From Anoxybacillus tepidamans PS2 (GTDB lineage Bacteria; Bacillota; Bacilli; Bacillales; Anoxybacillaceae): a stretch of 39,463 bases of DNA. The stretch lies in the NCBI RefSeq assembly GCF_000620165.1, contig NZ_JHVN01000024.1:1-39463 (forward strand), given 5' to 3'. This document shows positions 6,692 to 14,417 of this stretch, piece after piece. The notes under the pieces are model-generated. The model made no database searches and was not told the origin of the DNA. It worked only from the letters and a program-made list of their open reading frames with translations. Each line of letters opens with the position of its first letter. Position 1 is the stretch's first letter. Made by a program: the position numbers and the translations under genes.

Positions 6692-7386
6692 AACAACTGG
6701 TTTTTCTTGTTAATAACCAACCGGTAACGGACAGTCTGATTGTCGCAGAAGTATTTGGTAAACGACATGACATTGTATTACGGGATATTGAAAATCAAAT
6801 AACCAAGCTCCAAGAAGCAGGTGAACAAGAATTTTCACTCCACAACTTTGAGGAGTCAACATACACAAATGAGCGTGGTCGTGAATATCGAAAAATTAAC
6901 ATGACAGAAGATGCTTTCGCCTTAGTTGCTATGAGCTATGTAACACCTGAAGCTATGAAAATGAAAGTTAAGTTTCTTCAAGAATTCAAACGGATGCGGG
7001 AATACATCCAAAATAACAAGGTAAAAGTCCTTGATGATCGTACAGCATTGATTCAATCATTAAAACTCACTGCCGAAACTGCAGAAAGAACAGATGAACT
7101 TGAAAAAATTGTGAGTCAGCAGCAACGTAAAATTTTAGAAATCGAGTACAAAGTAGATGAACAAATCACACTCACAAGCGGCGAACAACGCCGACTTCAA
7201 AAAGGCGTCGCTCAAAGAGTATATGAGCTTGAAACGGATCCGAAAGAGCGATCCCGTCTTTTCCGCGAACTATATAGGGAAATAAAGGATCGATTCGGCG
7301 TCGCCAGCTACAAAGACGTGAAGAGAAAAGAGTTACAAGCAGCATTGCGCTATATCGAAAGTTGGGTTCCTAAAAAGGTTTCATAG
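6688..7386 (+). CDS. Rha-family regulator with ORF6C C-terminal domain
   Basis: Residues 3-90 match the phage regulatory protein Rha domain (FLVNNQPVTDSLIVAEVFGKR, TEDAFALVAMSYVTPEAMKMK). Residues 150-230 match the ORF6C domain (LTSGEQRRLQKGVAQRVYEL, FGVASYKDVKRKEL). This two-domain layout is frequent in temperate phages of Bacilli. Rha interferes with growth of some phages in integration host factor mutants, but its molecular role here is not known; DNA binding is likely. Start and upstream stop overlap as ATGA. Confidence 0.85.
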   Translation: MKQLVFLVNNQPVTDSLIVAEVFGKRHDIVLRDIENQITKLQEAGEQEFSLHNFEESTYTNERGREYRKINMTEDAFALVAMSYVTPEAMKMKVKFLQEFKRMREYIQNNKVKVLDDRTALIQSLKLTAETAERTDELEKIVSQQQRKILEIEYKVDEQITLTSGEQRRLQKGVAQRVYELETDPKERSRLFRELYREIKDRFGVASYKDVKRKELQAALRYIESWVPKKVS

Positions 7387-7439
7387 TAATAGTTTAGCAT
7401 TTTATGACAATTTCAATGGTAGAAAGGGGAAATGAAGAA

Positions 7440-7961
7440 GTGAAACGTGGTAGAGCGGCCGACGCAGCGAGGGAGGCGCGGCATGCGACGGGGATGACCC
7501 AGCAGCAGCTTTCATTTGAAATTTACGAATCTCGCGAATCGGTGTCGCATCAGGAGAACGGGCGATACCGGGTGCAACCAAACGTCTCGAAGTATTTCGC
7601 GGAAAAGCACAACAATCCGTGGGTGGCGATGGAGGCAGCGGCCGAGTACACCGGATGGGGTCCGGTGAAGCTGGATGGTGAGGTCGTGGATCTCCATCGG
7701 GCCAGTGTCGCGATGAAAACAAAAGAGGAGTTGATGGAGGCATTGCAGGCGATTGAAAGCGTCTGCGTCGCTAATCACCCTCGATCCATTCGGGAGTTTG
7801 ATAAACACCACTTAGAAGAGGCCATTATGCAAGCCATTGATGCGATCGTCGCACTGACGCAATACGTTGCGGTCATCTGCGTAGACTATGGATTTTCATG
7901 GTTGAAGATGTGGCAACAACACCGTGCAAAACTGAAAGCCAAAGGGTTTATTAAGCGTTAG
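7440..7961 (+). CDS. XRE-type helix-turn-helix protein
   Basis: The 173-residue protein has an N-terminal XRE helix-turn-helix (ADAAREARHATGMTQQQLSFEIYESRESVSHQENGRY, split over about residues 5-42), then a helical C-terminal region rich in Ala and hydrophobics. I chose GTG 7440 because AAAGGGG precedes it; an ATG at 7404 in the same frame has no ribosome binding site. It is likely an early regulator within the rightward operon. Confidence 0.7.
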   Translation: MKRGRAADAAREARHATGMTQQQLSFEIYESRESVSHQENGRYRVQPNVSKYFAEKHNNPWVAMEAAAEYTGWGPVKLDGEVVDLHRASVAMKTKEELMEALQAIESVCVANHPRSIREFDKHHLEEAIMQAIDAIVALTQYVAVICVDYGFSWLKMWQQHRAKLKAKGFIKR

Positions 7962-7973
7962 GAGGAAGATCAA

Positions 7974-8297
7974 ATGAAGCATCCTTTTCGCTTTGAACTT
8001 TCCGTGTACGGTGTTGTTCTAAGTGCGATGAGAGGCTACCGCGCGCTACTTACGGATCAGCAGAAAAGGCTTTTCGACGTTGCCTACAACAAGGTTCTCG
8101 CTACTAACAAGCCGGAGTTGGACGGCATGGAAATGATTTTGATTGTGAAAGCATTGAGAAGGAGAGCTAATCTCTTTCTGCTACTGGGGAAACAAGCAGA
8201 GCGAGACATCTATCTGGAACTAGCAAACTGGATCGATAGAGAGCGACAAAAATTCCAGTACCAATTTTATTGTTCGTCTATTAAACGCTCGCTGTGA
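7974..8297 (+). CDS. Hypothetical early phage protein
   Basis: A 107-residue basic, helical protein (GYRALLTDQQKRLFDVAYNK; ALRRRANLFLLLGKQAERD). It starts at ATG behind TAGGAGGAAG, 12 bases after the preceding gene, and is part of the early operon. No family recognised. Confidence 0.6.
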   Translation: MKHPFRFELSVYGVVLSAMRGYRALLTDQQKRLFDVAYNKVLATNKPELDGMEMILIVKALRRRANLFLLLGKQAERDIYLELANWIDRERQKFQYQFYCSSIKRSL

Positions 8298-8319
8298 TAA
8301 GAAAAGGAGGTGAATGAGA

Positions 8320-8583
8320 GTGCAAGATTCGATCATGTTGCAAGAAGTGGATTTGCTCCAGAAATCATTACGGTGCATCGAGTATATACAAGAATCGCTT
8401 CAAAACCACGATTATGAAACAACAAAAATCGAAGTGTCCGAGCTACAGTTTCTAGTGGCGCAATTGCAGGAATTAGAACAAAAGAAAGCACGCCGCGCAA
8501 AATTAATAGCGACTGTCGAAAATATGCGACGACGTGGCATCCAAATTGACTTTGTATCGCAGATGTTAAGAAGGGAGGGATAG
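8320..8583 (+). CDS. Hypothetical coiled-coil early protein
   Basis: The product of about 87 residues is helical, with LQFLVAQLQELEQKKARRAK giving coiled-coil character and a basic C terminus (MRRRGIQIDFVSQMLRREG). AAGGAGGTGA lies ten bases before GTG 8320; the ATG at 8314 is too close to that site. No known domain. Confidence 0.55.
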   Translation: MQDSIMLQEVDLLQKSLRCIEYIQESLQNHDYETTKIEVSELQFLVAQLQELEQKKARRAKLIATVENMRRRGIQIDFVSQMLRREG

Positions 8584-8586
8584 TGC

Positions 8587-8745
8587 TTGCAGGCCAAGCA
8601 AACGAAAGTGGATCGGTACGGTACACCGATTGATGGAACGCATATTTTCGTCGATTGGAACAGATTTGAGGAAGTGCACTGTGACAACTTAGAAAAGTAT
8701 TTACATGACGTTTATGGCATATCAATCGAATTTTTTGGAAGATAA
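8587..8745 (+). CDS. Small hypothetical protein
   Basis: A 52-residue frame from TTG 8587 to TAA 8743-8745, behind AAGGGAGGG. The product contains DGTHIFVDWNRFEEVHCDNLEKY (two parts of one stretch) and ends VYGISIEFFGR. It sits between an early gene and the recombination module, in the same operon. No family recognised; strong ribosome binding site and conserved-looking composition support it. Confidence 0.5.
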   Translation: MQAKQTKVDRYGTPIDGTHIFVDWNRFEEVHCDNLEKYLHDVYGISIEFFGR

Positions 8746-8836
8746 AAAGCTCACTTGGCAGAGTGAGCTCATGAAAAACAATTTGAACTACTTACAGTAT
8801 ATCGATCTTTTTAAAAGAAAACAAGGAGGGAACATC

Positions 8837-10822
8837 GTGAAAGAGATTCGATTGCTTTCGCTGTCATTGAAAAATTTCAAGGGAATTCGCTCTTTTTTCC
8901 TTGAAACCAACGGTGAAAATGTTCGAGTATTCGGAGACAACGCGACTGGAAAAACAACGTTATTCGATGCGTTCATGTGGCTGCTATTTGACAAGGATTC
9001 AAATAACCGCAAGGACTTTGCAATCAAAACGCTTGATAAACAAGGGAACGTACTGCACAACTTAGAGCACGAAGTAGAAGGCGTGTTTTGCGTTGATGGG
9101 AAGCAACTAACGCTGAAAAAAATGTTCAGTGAGAAATGGACCAAGAAACGCGGATCCGTACAGGCGGAATTCACTGGACATACCACAGACTATTTTATCG
9201 ACGGTGTACCAGTGAAGAAAAAAGAATATGACGAATTGATCTCCAATTTGATTGATGAGGATGTTTTCAAACTTTTAACTTCCCCGACATACTTCAATGA
9301 GCAGTTGAAATGGCAAGATCGACGCAAGATTCTGCTTCAAGTGTGCGGCGATATTACGGATGAAGAAGTCATCGCAAGCAATGCATCATTAGCAAAGCTT
9401 CCAGAAATTTTAAGGGGTCGGACAATCGAAAATCACCGCAAAGTCATTGCGGCACGTAGAGCTGAGATTAACAAGGAACTTGAAAAAATTCCGATCCGTA
9501 TCGATGAAATTCAAAGAAATTTACCTGATTTGAACGGGCTTTATAAAGATGTGTTAGAAGATGAGATTGCACAGATTGATTCTTTTATTGAAACAAAGAA
9601 AGACATCATTTCAAATATTCGGAATGGTAACGCAATCGCTCAAAAACAAAAAGAGATTCAAGAGATCGAGATTGAACTCCTCCAAATTAAACAACAGCAC
9701 GAAGCTGGCTCCAAAGATGAAGTGTATAAGTTAAAAGCCCGGATCCAAGAAGAACAATCTAACCTAAACATTTTGCAACAAAAAATTGAAAACATCAGCT
9801 ACCAACAAAAATACAATAATGAAAATATTCAATCCATCGAAAAACGATTGGAAGAACTGCGAAATGAGTGGTATCAGGTCAATTCGGAAGCATTCAAACA
9901 CGAAATGGATTGCACTTGTCCGACATGCGGCCAAGCCTTACCTGAAGAACAAGTAGAAGCGGCCCGAGATAACGCTTTGAAGCAGTTCAATTTAGCGAAG
10001 GTCAAACGCCTTGAAGATATTCAATCTAAGGGCAAGCAAAGCAAGGAACAAAAAGAGCACTTTGTTGCTGAAAACTCAAAGCTTGATAAAGAACATGAAA
10101 AGCTTTCAAGCCAGATCAAAGAAAAGAAAGACCTCTTAAGCAAGCTGAACAATCAACTGCAAGCGGTTGAAAGCACCATTGTAGACGTAACAGAAAATGC
10201 TCAATATGCGGCCAAGCTCGAAGAAAAACAACGGATCCAAAAAGAAATTGAGGAATTGCAGGTCGCGGCGAATGAATCCATTCAATCGATTCAAATGGGG
10301 ATCGCTGAATTGAGATCGAAACGCAGTCAACTGGAAAGTGATTTAGCCAAATTTTCTCTCGCTGAACAAGCGGAAAAACGAATCCAAGAGCTTGAACAAC
10401 AAGAACGTGATCTTGCTGCGGAATTTGAAAAACTTGAACATGAATTGTTCCTTACAGAGGAGTTTATCCGAACGAAGGTAAACCTTCTGGAAGAGAAAAT
10501 TAATAGTCGATTCAAATATGCCCGGTTCAAGCTCTTTGAGCAACAAATCAACGGCGGACTAATGGAAGTATGCGAAACACTTTATGAAGGCGTTCCATAC
10601 GGATCCGGTTTAAATAACGCGGCCAAAATCAACGTCGGTTTGGATATCATCAACACTTTATCTGAATTCTACGGATTCAAAGCGCCTATCTTTGTCGATA
10701 ACGCGGAAGCTGTAACAAAGTTCATAGATGTCAACTCACAAGTGATTAGCCTAGTCGTTTCAGAAAAGGACAAGCAGCTGCGAGTTGAATTCCCTGAAAA
10801 ACAAATGAAGGAGGCTATCTAA
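8837..10822 (+). CDS. Rad50/SMC-like AAA ATPase
   Basis: The 661-residue protein has the ABC-type ATPase plan of Rad50/SbcC: Walker A GDNATGKT at 33-40 after the LKNFKGIRS strand, long coiled coils on both sides of a zinc-hook-like CPTCGQ (Cys361 and Cys364), and a C-terminal lobe with APIFVDNAEAV. It starts at GTG 8837 behind AAGGAGGGAACATC; an upstream in-frame ATG would add 44 residues without such a site. It heads a three-gene run with RecT and a metallo-beta-lactamase-fold protein. It probably helps process or tether phage DNA ends for RecT-mediated annealing. Confidence 0.88.
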   Translation: MKEIRLLSLSLKNFKGIRSFFLETNGENVRVFGDNATGKTTLFDAFMWLLFDKDSNNRKDFAIKTLDKQGNVLHNLEHEVEGVFCVDGKQLTLKKMFSEKWTKKRGSVQAEFTGHTTDYFIDGVPVKKKEYDELISNLIDEDVFKLLTSPTYFNEQLKWQDRRKILLQVCGDITDEEVIASNASLAKLPEILRGRTIENHRKVIAARRAEINKELEKIPIRIDEIQRNLPDLNGLYKDVLEDEIAQIDSFIETKKDIISNIRNGNAIAQKQKEIQEIEIELLQIKQQHEAGSKDEVYKLKARIQEEQSNLNILQQKIENISYQQKYNNENIQSIEKRLEELRNEWYQVNSEAFKHEMDCTCPTCGQALPEEQVEAARDNALKQFNLAKVKRLEDIQSKGKQSKEQKEHFVAENSKLDKEHEKLSSQIKEKKDLLSKLNNQLQAVESTIVDVTENAQYAAKLEEKQRIQKEIEELQVAANESIQSIQMGIAELRSKRSQLESDLAKFSLAEQAEKRIQELEQQERDLAAEFEKLEHELFLTEEFIRTKVNLLEEKINSRFKYARFKLFEQQINGGLMEVCETLYEGVPYGSGLNNAAKINVGLDIINTLSEFYGFKAPIFVDNAEAVTKFIDVNSQVISLVVSEKDKQLRVEFPEKQMKEAI

Positions 10823-10823
10823 T

Positions 10824-11720
10824 ATGAGTAATAATCAATTGGCGTTAGTAAAAAAAGATGTCGTGGATGTTGTTGCGACGAAGGTGAAAGAGTTCCAGGA
10901 ACGTGGAGAAATCCACTTTCCTGCGAACTACAGTCCGGAAAACGCAATGAAAAGTGCTTGGCTCATTCTTCAAAGTACTTATGATCGTAACAAAAAGTCG
11001 GCATTGGAAGTTTGTACAAAGGACAGCATCGCAAACGCTCTGCTTGATATGGTGGTTCAAGGTTTAAACCCAGCAAAAAAACAAGGATACTTCATTGTCT
11101 ACGGAAATCAGCTTGTATTTCAGCGCTCCTACTTTGGAACAATGGCTGTGACGAAACGAGTCACCGGAGCAAAAAGTATTGATGCTGCAGTCATCTATGA
11201 AGGTGACGAGGTTGAATATGAAATGGAGAATGGCCGAATTATCAATCTCAAGCATAAGCAAAAGTTTGGCAATATTAACAAAGATAAAATCATTGGAGCG
11301 TATTGCACCATTGTTTTACCGGATGGAGAAGTTTATCACGAACTTATGACAATCGATGAAATTCGTAAGGCTTGGTCTAAGTCGCAAATGTGGGGCAAAG
11401 ATCAAACGGAAGAAAGAAAAGGAAGTACTCATGATGATTTTCGCCAAGAAATGGCTAAGAAAACAGTCATTAACCGTGCTTGTAAAAAGTTTATGAATTC
11501 AAGTGACGATAGTAGTTTGCTAATACAGCATTTCAATAGACAGGACGAAATCATCGAGGAAGCCCAAGTACAAGCAGAAATCGAAGAAAATGCAAATAAG
11601 GAAATTATCGACATTCCCTATGAGGAAATAGAGGAGTTGCGACAAGAGGAATCCGTACATTCAGCAGAACCCATTCAACAAGAAATGCCACTAGAAGGAA
11701 CAGAAGGGCCTGGATTCTAA
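10824..11720 (+). CDS. recT: RecT-family single-strand annealing protein
   Basis: The 298-residue protein matches RecT over residues 15-240: NALLDMVVQGLNPAKKQGYF, then QLVFQRSYFGTMAVTKRV and RQEMAKKTVINRACKKF. The C-terminal 55 residues are acidic and low in complexity, as usual. RecT anneals single strands and drives phage recombination and repair. The stop codon overlaps the start of the next gene (TAATG), and it begins two bases after the ATPase gene, so the three are translationally linked. Confidence 0.93.
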   Translation: MSNNQLALVKKDVVDVVATKVKEFQERGEIHFPANYSPENAMKSAWLILQSTYDRNKKSALEVCTKDSIANALLDMVVQGLNPAKKQGYFIVYGNQLVFQRSYFGTMAVTKRVTGAKSIDAAVIYEGDEVEYEMENGRIINLKHKQKFGNINKDKIIGAYCTIVLPDGEVYHELMTIDEIRKAWSKSQMWGKDQTEERKGSTHDDFRQEMAKKTVINRACKKFMNSSDDSSLLIQHFNRQDEIIEEAQVQAEIEENANKEIIDIPYEEIEELRQEESVHSAEPIQQEMPLEGTEGPGF

Positions 11721-12421
11721 TGATCGAAATTCGCGCACTGGCTTCAGGGAGCAAGGGGAACTGCTATCATATCACAGATGGGCATACTTCCTTGCTCCTA
11801 GAAGCAGGGATACCATTCAAAGACATTAGACGAAAGTTACACTTTCAAACATCAAATATTGCGGCTTGTTTAATCAGTCATGAACACAAAGATCACTGCA
11901 AGGGCTTAAATGACGTGCTCAAGGCGGGAATCAATGTTTACATGTCAGAAGGTACAGCTACGGCTATCGATGTGAAACATTACAGAATTAAAACTGTACA
12001 AGCAAAACAGCCGTTTCAACTTGGAACATGGACTATTCTGCCGTTCGATGTCCAGCATGATGTTTCGGAGCCGTATGGCTTCCTATTGATGAACCAGCAA
12101 GGAGAAAAGCTTTTGTTTGCAACTGATACCTATTATATCAAGTACAAGTTTCAAGGCCTTACACACATCATGGTTGAATGCAATTACTCTTTGAGAATAT
12201 TGAACGAAAATATCGCTTCTGGTCGAGTGCCAAAAGTGTTGAAAAAACGATTGTTGCGCAGCCATTTCAGCTTAGAAAATGTCAAAGAGTTCCTAAAAGC
12301 TAACGATTTAAGCAAGGTGCAAGAAATATGGCTACTGCACCTTTCGGACACAAATTCCGATGCTGATCTGTTCAAAAGAGAAATACAGGAACTAACCGGT
12401 AAGATGGTTTTTGTTCCTTAA
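11720..12421 (+). CDS. Metallo-beta-lactamase-fold protein, putative phage nuclease
   Basis: The 233-residue protein has the metal-binding motif HEHKDH (His54, His56, Asp58, His59) following LASGSKGNCYHI, as in the YycJ branch of the metallo-beta-lactamase superfamily. A second conserved Asp is in FATDTYY and a histidine in LLHLSDTN. Many members of this branch are nucleases. Its place directly behind recT is where lambda-like phages carry a 5'-3' exonuclease, so it may generate the single strands RecT uses. That role is inferred. Confidence 0.8.
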   Translation: MIEIRALASGSKGNCYHITDGHTSLLLEAGIPFKDIRRKLHFQTSNIAACLISHEHKDHCKGLNDVLKAGINVYMSEGTATAIDVKHYRIKTVQAKQPFQLGTWTILPFDVQHDVSEPYGFLLMNQQGEKLLFATDTYYIKYKFQGLTHIMVECNYSLRILNENIASGRVPKVLKKRLLRSHFSLENVKEFLKANDLSKVQEIWLLHLSDTNSDADLFKREIQELTGKMVFVP

Positions 12422-12440
12422 TGAAGGAGGGGAGAACAAC

Positions 12441-13358
12441 ATGAACTACATAAAAGAGCTTAACGCATTCTATGATTGGCTCGAACTAAATGAACTGTCG
12501 CCATCAGCAATTAATTTATGGTATGCACTCATGCACATAAATAATAAGGCTGGATGGACAGAAACATTTACGGTGGCCGAATCGGTGTTATGCGTTAAGA
12601 CTGGTTTGACGGATCGAACCCTTCGTAAAGTCAGAAACGAGTTGAAGCAAAAAGGACGTATTGACTTTGTTTCTCGAAAAGGCGGCAAAGCTCCAATCTA
12701 CAACATCATTCCTTTTGAACCCTCGGAAAAATCCGCGGAAATAAATTCCGAGGAATTAAAAGCTACGGAAATAAATTCCGCAGGTAGTGCCGGAGATAGT
12801 TCCGTAGGTCGTTCCGCAGGTAGTGCCGGAGATAGTTCCGCATTAATTAAACAAAACAAAACTAAACAAAACGAAACTAAAAAAGAAAGAGAAGAAGAGC
12901 GCGCGCGTGATTTTCGAGAGGTTGTCAGTTTTTTTGAACAAAACGGTTTTGGAGCAGTTGGTGGGTATATAGGCGAGAGAATGGCCGCTTGGATTGATGA
13001 TATGTCTAAGGAAATTGTCATAGAGGCTATGAAAACGGCGGTAGAGAACGGCGCTAAAACGTGGGGTTACGTTGAAACTATTTTGCGCGACTGGTGTCAA
13101 AAAGGAGTTCAAACTGTTGAACAAGCTCGAGCCGTGCAACTGGCGTTCAAAGAGCAGCGATCGAAAAATCGAAGCGATAACGTCTCTAATCGCCGAAAAA
13201 CAGTACGAACCGAAATGCTTCCAGAATGGTTCAATCCTGACTATTCGCAACACGAAGACGAAAAACAACCTAGCGAAGAAGAGTTGGAACGCAAACGGCG
13301 TGAGCTAGAAGAACGGCTGAAAAAATACCGCAAAGAAGGAGATTTAGCAAGAATATGA
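12441..13358 (+). CDS. DnaD-type replication initiation protein
   Basis: The 305-residue protein has an N-terminal winged helix (SPSAINLWYALMHINNK; TGLTDRTLRKVRNELKQKG) and a C-terminal DnaB_2/DnaD domain at about 160-235 (FREVVSFFEQNGFG; MKTAVENGAKTWGYVETIL). It should bind the phage origin and bring in the host helicase loader. The linker at about 95-135 is a Ser/Ala/Gly repeat because the DNA beneath it is made of direct repeats, the likely origin itself. ATG 12441 follows AAGGAGGGG. A basic, charged tail ends the protein. Confidence 0.85.
   Translation: MNYIKELNAFYDWLELNELSPSAINLWYALMHINNKAGWTETFTVAESVLCVKTGLTDRTLRKVRNELKQKGRIDFVSRKGGKAPIYNIIPFEPSEKSAEINSEELKATEINSAGSAGDSSVGRSAGSAGDSSALIKQNKTKQNETKKEREEERARDFREVVSFFEQNGFGAVGGYIGERMAAWIDDMSKEIVIEAMKTAVENGAKTWGYVETILRDWCQKGVQTVEQARAVQLAFKEQRSKNRSDNVSNRRKTVRTEMLPEWFNPDYSQHEDEKQPSEEELERKRRELEERLKKYRKEGDLARI
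12736..12890. repeat. Iteron-like repeats and AT-rich tract: candidate replication origin
   Basis: Two copies of CGGAAATAAATTCCG (12736-12750, 12766-12780; period 30) are followed by two exact 29-base repeats (12776-12804, 12812-12840; period 36), all sharing TTCCG/CGGAA elements. Directly after them, 12841-12890 is an A-rich tract almost without G or C. Iterons next to an AT-rich unwinding region inside the initiator gene is the lambda-like origin layout. Confidence 0.65.
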
Positions 13359-13510
13359 GCGTTCGAAAAGAGGGAAACGCGGTGGATTGGTCAAGGGCAA
13401 CACTCAAACAGTTGTACATCATTCTTCACTACGAAAAATGCCCTGCTTGCTACAAACAGCAGGCGCAGAATGAAATGAAACGCCGATTGGGAGGAAAAAC
13501 GCATGGATAA
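13355..13510 (+). CDS. Small protein with a CxxC motif
   Basis: A 51-residue frame whose ATG overlaps the stop of the replication gene (ATGA). It contains LKQLYIILHYEKCPACYKQQ, with a single CPAC pair, and a basic C terminus. Its own stop overlaps the start of the next gene. No family known; it may be an accessory factor to replication. Confidence 0.6.
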   Translation: MSVRKEGNAVDWSRATLKQLYIILHYEKCPACYKQQAQNEMKRRLGGKTHG

Positions 13511-13673
13511 TCGCCAAGCATTAGGATATATGCTATTGGCCTGCAAGCGGTTGGGATACAGCAAGGAGCAGGCACGGGAATTGTATCGTGAAATGTATTA
13601 TTCGTTTGACTTATACACGGAAGAAGAAGCAGAGGAAAAAGGGCTTGAGTGGTATCACTCACTGGATGAATAA
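13503..13673 (+). CDS. Small hypothetical early protein
   Basis: The 56-residue product (MDNRQALGYMLLACKRLGYS at its start; ending LEWYHSLDE) is helical and acidic towards its C terminus. ATG 13503 follows GGGAGGAAAA and overlaps the end of the preceding gene. The type is common after replication genes in Bacillaceae phages; function unknown. Confidence 0.6.
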   Translation: MDNRQALGYMLLACKRLGYSKEQARELYREMYYSFDLYTEEEAEEKGLEWYHSLDE

Positions 13674-13686
13674 AAGGGTGAAACCA

Positions 13687-13860
13687 TTGAATTGTCCTGT
13701 TTGTAATCGTCAATTAAAAAGTCAGAAAAGTATCGAACGCGGAATGGGACCTGTTTGCGCAATAAAACTCCTAGAGAAAGAGAATGAGCCACCTAAGGGG
13801 CAAATGTCCATTGATGAATACCTTCAAGAGGGGGATGAAGTCGATATGTGGTCCAGCTAA
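13687..13860 (+). CDS. DUF6011-like zinc-ribbon protein
   Basis: The 57-residue product carries CPVCNRQLKSQKSIERGMGP followed by VCAIK, the signature of the DUF6011 family of short phage zinc-binding proteins. I chose TTG 13687 behind AAAGGGTG; a GTG at 13678 lies within that site. It is the last gene of the replication run before the operator-controlled promoter at 13.9 kb. The role is unknown; nucleic-acid binding is likely. Confidence 0.65.
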   Translation: MNCPVCNRQLKSQKSIERGMGPVCAIKLLEKENEPPKGQMSIDEYLQEGDEVDMWSS

Positions 13861-13890
13861 CGCTTAAAGAACGAAACCGAGTATTCGAGG

Positions 13891-13919
13891 TTGCTAGGAA
13901 AAACGCGAAGTGATATATC
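13891..13919 (+). promoter_or_regulatory. Candidate promoter next to the remote operator
   Basis: TTGCTA (13891-13896) and TATATC (13914-13919) are 17 bases apart, directly upstream of an operator copy at 13926-13940 that would cover the start point. This would give the downstream genes their own repressor-controlled promoter. Confidence 0.45.
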
Positions 13920-13925
13920 GTATTC

Positions 13926-13940
13926 GACACAAAATGTGTA
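13926..13940. promoter_or_regulatory. Remote immunity operator copy
   Basis: GACACAAAATGTGTA differs from the operator at 5668-5682 at one base of fifteen, yet lies 8.2 kb away, between the DUF6011-like gene and the gene at 13956. It suggests that the repressor or Cro-like protein also controls this point. Confidence 0.65.
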
Positions 13941-13955
13941 GTAAGGGGTGAAACA

Positions 13956-14120
13956 ATGGAGTGCGAACATAAGGCAATTGTTTTATCTAATACCATAGGT
14001 AAGAAATTGGCTACAGGTGGTTATGAAGTAGATTTTCTTGTCCAATGTAGTAACTGCAATAAAGAACTTTTTCGAGTAAGTGAATATAAAAGAGAAATAG
14101 TCAACTTATCAAAACATTAA
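13956..14120 (+). CDS. Small zinc-ribbon-like protein under an operator
   Basis: The 54-residue product has Cys3 and His5 in MECEHKA and a CSNC pair in VQCSNCNKELFRV, a plausible single zinc site. The ATG follows AAGGGGTG, itself just downstream of the operator at 13926-13940. No family recognised. Codon use is AT-richer than the replication genes, hinting at separate origin. Confidence 0.6.
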   Translation: MECEHKAIVLSNTIGKKLATGGYEVDFLVQCSNCNKELFRVSEYKREIVNLSKH

Positions 14121-14157
14121 CTGAACAGTTCGACGATGATACGAAGGGGGAGAAAAG

Positions 14158-14179
14158 GCCAGGATCAATTCCTGGCTTT
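14158..14179 (+). other. Short hairpin in intergenic space
   Basis: GCCAGG and CCTGGC (14158-14163, 14171-14176) make a six-pair stem followed by TTTA. The T run is too short for a confident terminator; it may be an attenuator or processing site upstream of xtrA. Confidence 0.35.
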
Positions 14180-14213
14180 AGAAATTGACATGCTGATGTA
14201 GGAGAGAAGTGCG

Positions 14214-14414
14214 ATGAGATTAAAAGAATTACAAATTGATCCTAGTACAATGCGACTAGAAATTGATATAATTGAACAAAAAGGGAGTTTTGCAATCGTG
14301 GTGTGTGACGGGAAAGCTAAATTAGCTGAGCTGCCGGCGCATGGAGAAACGAAAATTGTTACGCATCAAGGGAAAGTGAAGCGTATTAGGTTTGATGAGG
14401 GGGAAGAGTTTTGA
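14214..14414 (+). CDS. xtrA: XtrA-family phage protein
   Basis: The 66-residue protein resembles XtrA/YqaO of PBSX-like phages: an N-terminal LKELQIDPSTMRLEIDI and a conserved FAIVVCDGKAKLAELPAHGE followed by THQGKVKRIRFDEG. XtrA proteins sit next to the late sigma-like gene xpf in PBSX, matching the order here. The molecular function is not known. AGGAGAGAAG lies before the ATG. Confidence 0.8.
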   Translation: MRLKELQIDPSTMRLEIDIIEQKGSFAIVVCDGKAKLAELPAHGETKIVTHQGKVKRIRFDEGEEF

Positions 14415-14417
14415 TAA

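Noticed and set aside
7402-7811. Long antisense frames over the XRE-type gene at 7.4-7.9 kb
   Set aside because: These are shadows of a GC-richer gene; Pro- and Arg-rich translations are typical of antisense frames.
12412-12440. Upstream start for the replication protein that overlaps the preceding gene
   Set aside because: An in-frame earlier start adds ten residues but lacks a ribosome binding site; AAGGAGGGG precedes the ATG at 12441.
13846-13914. 22-codon frame from a GTG at about 13849, reading VQLTLKERNRVFEVARKNAK
   Set aside because: The composition looks protein-like, but the ribosome binding site is distant and the frame is very short; I could not separate it from chance.
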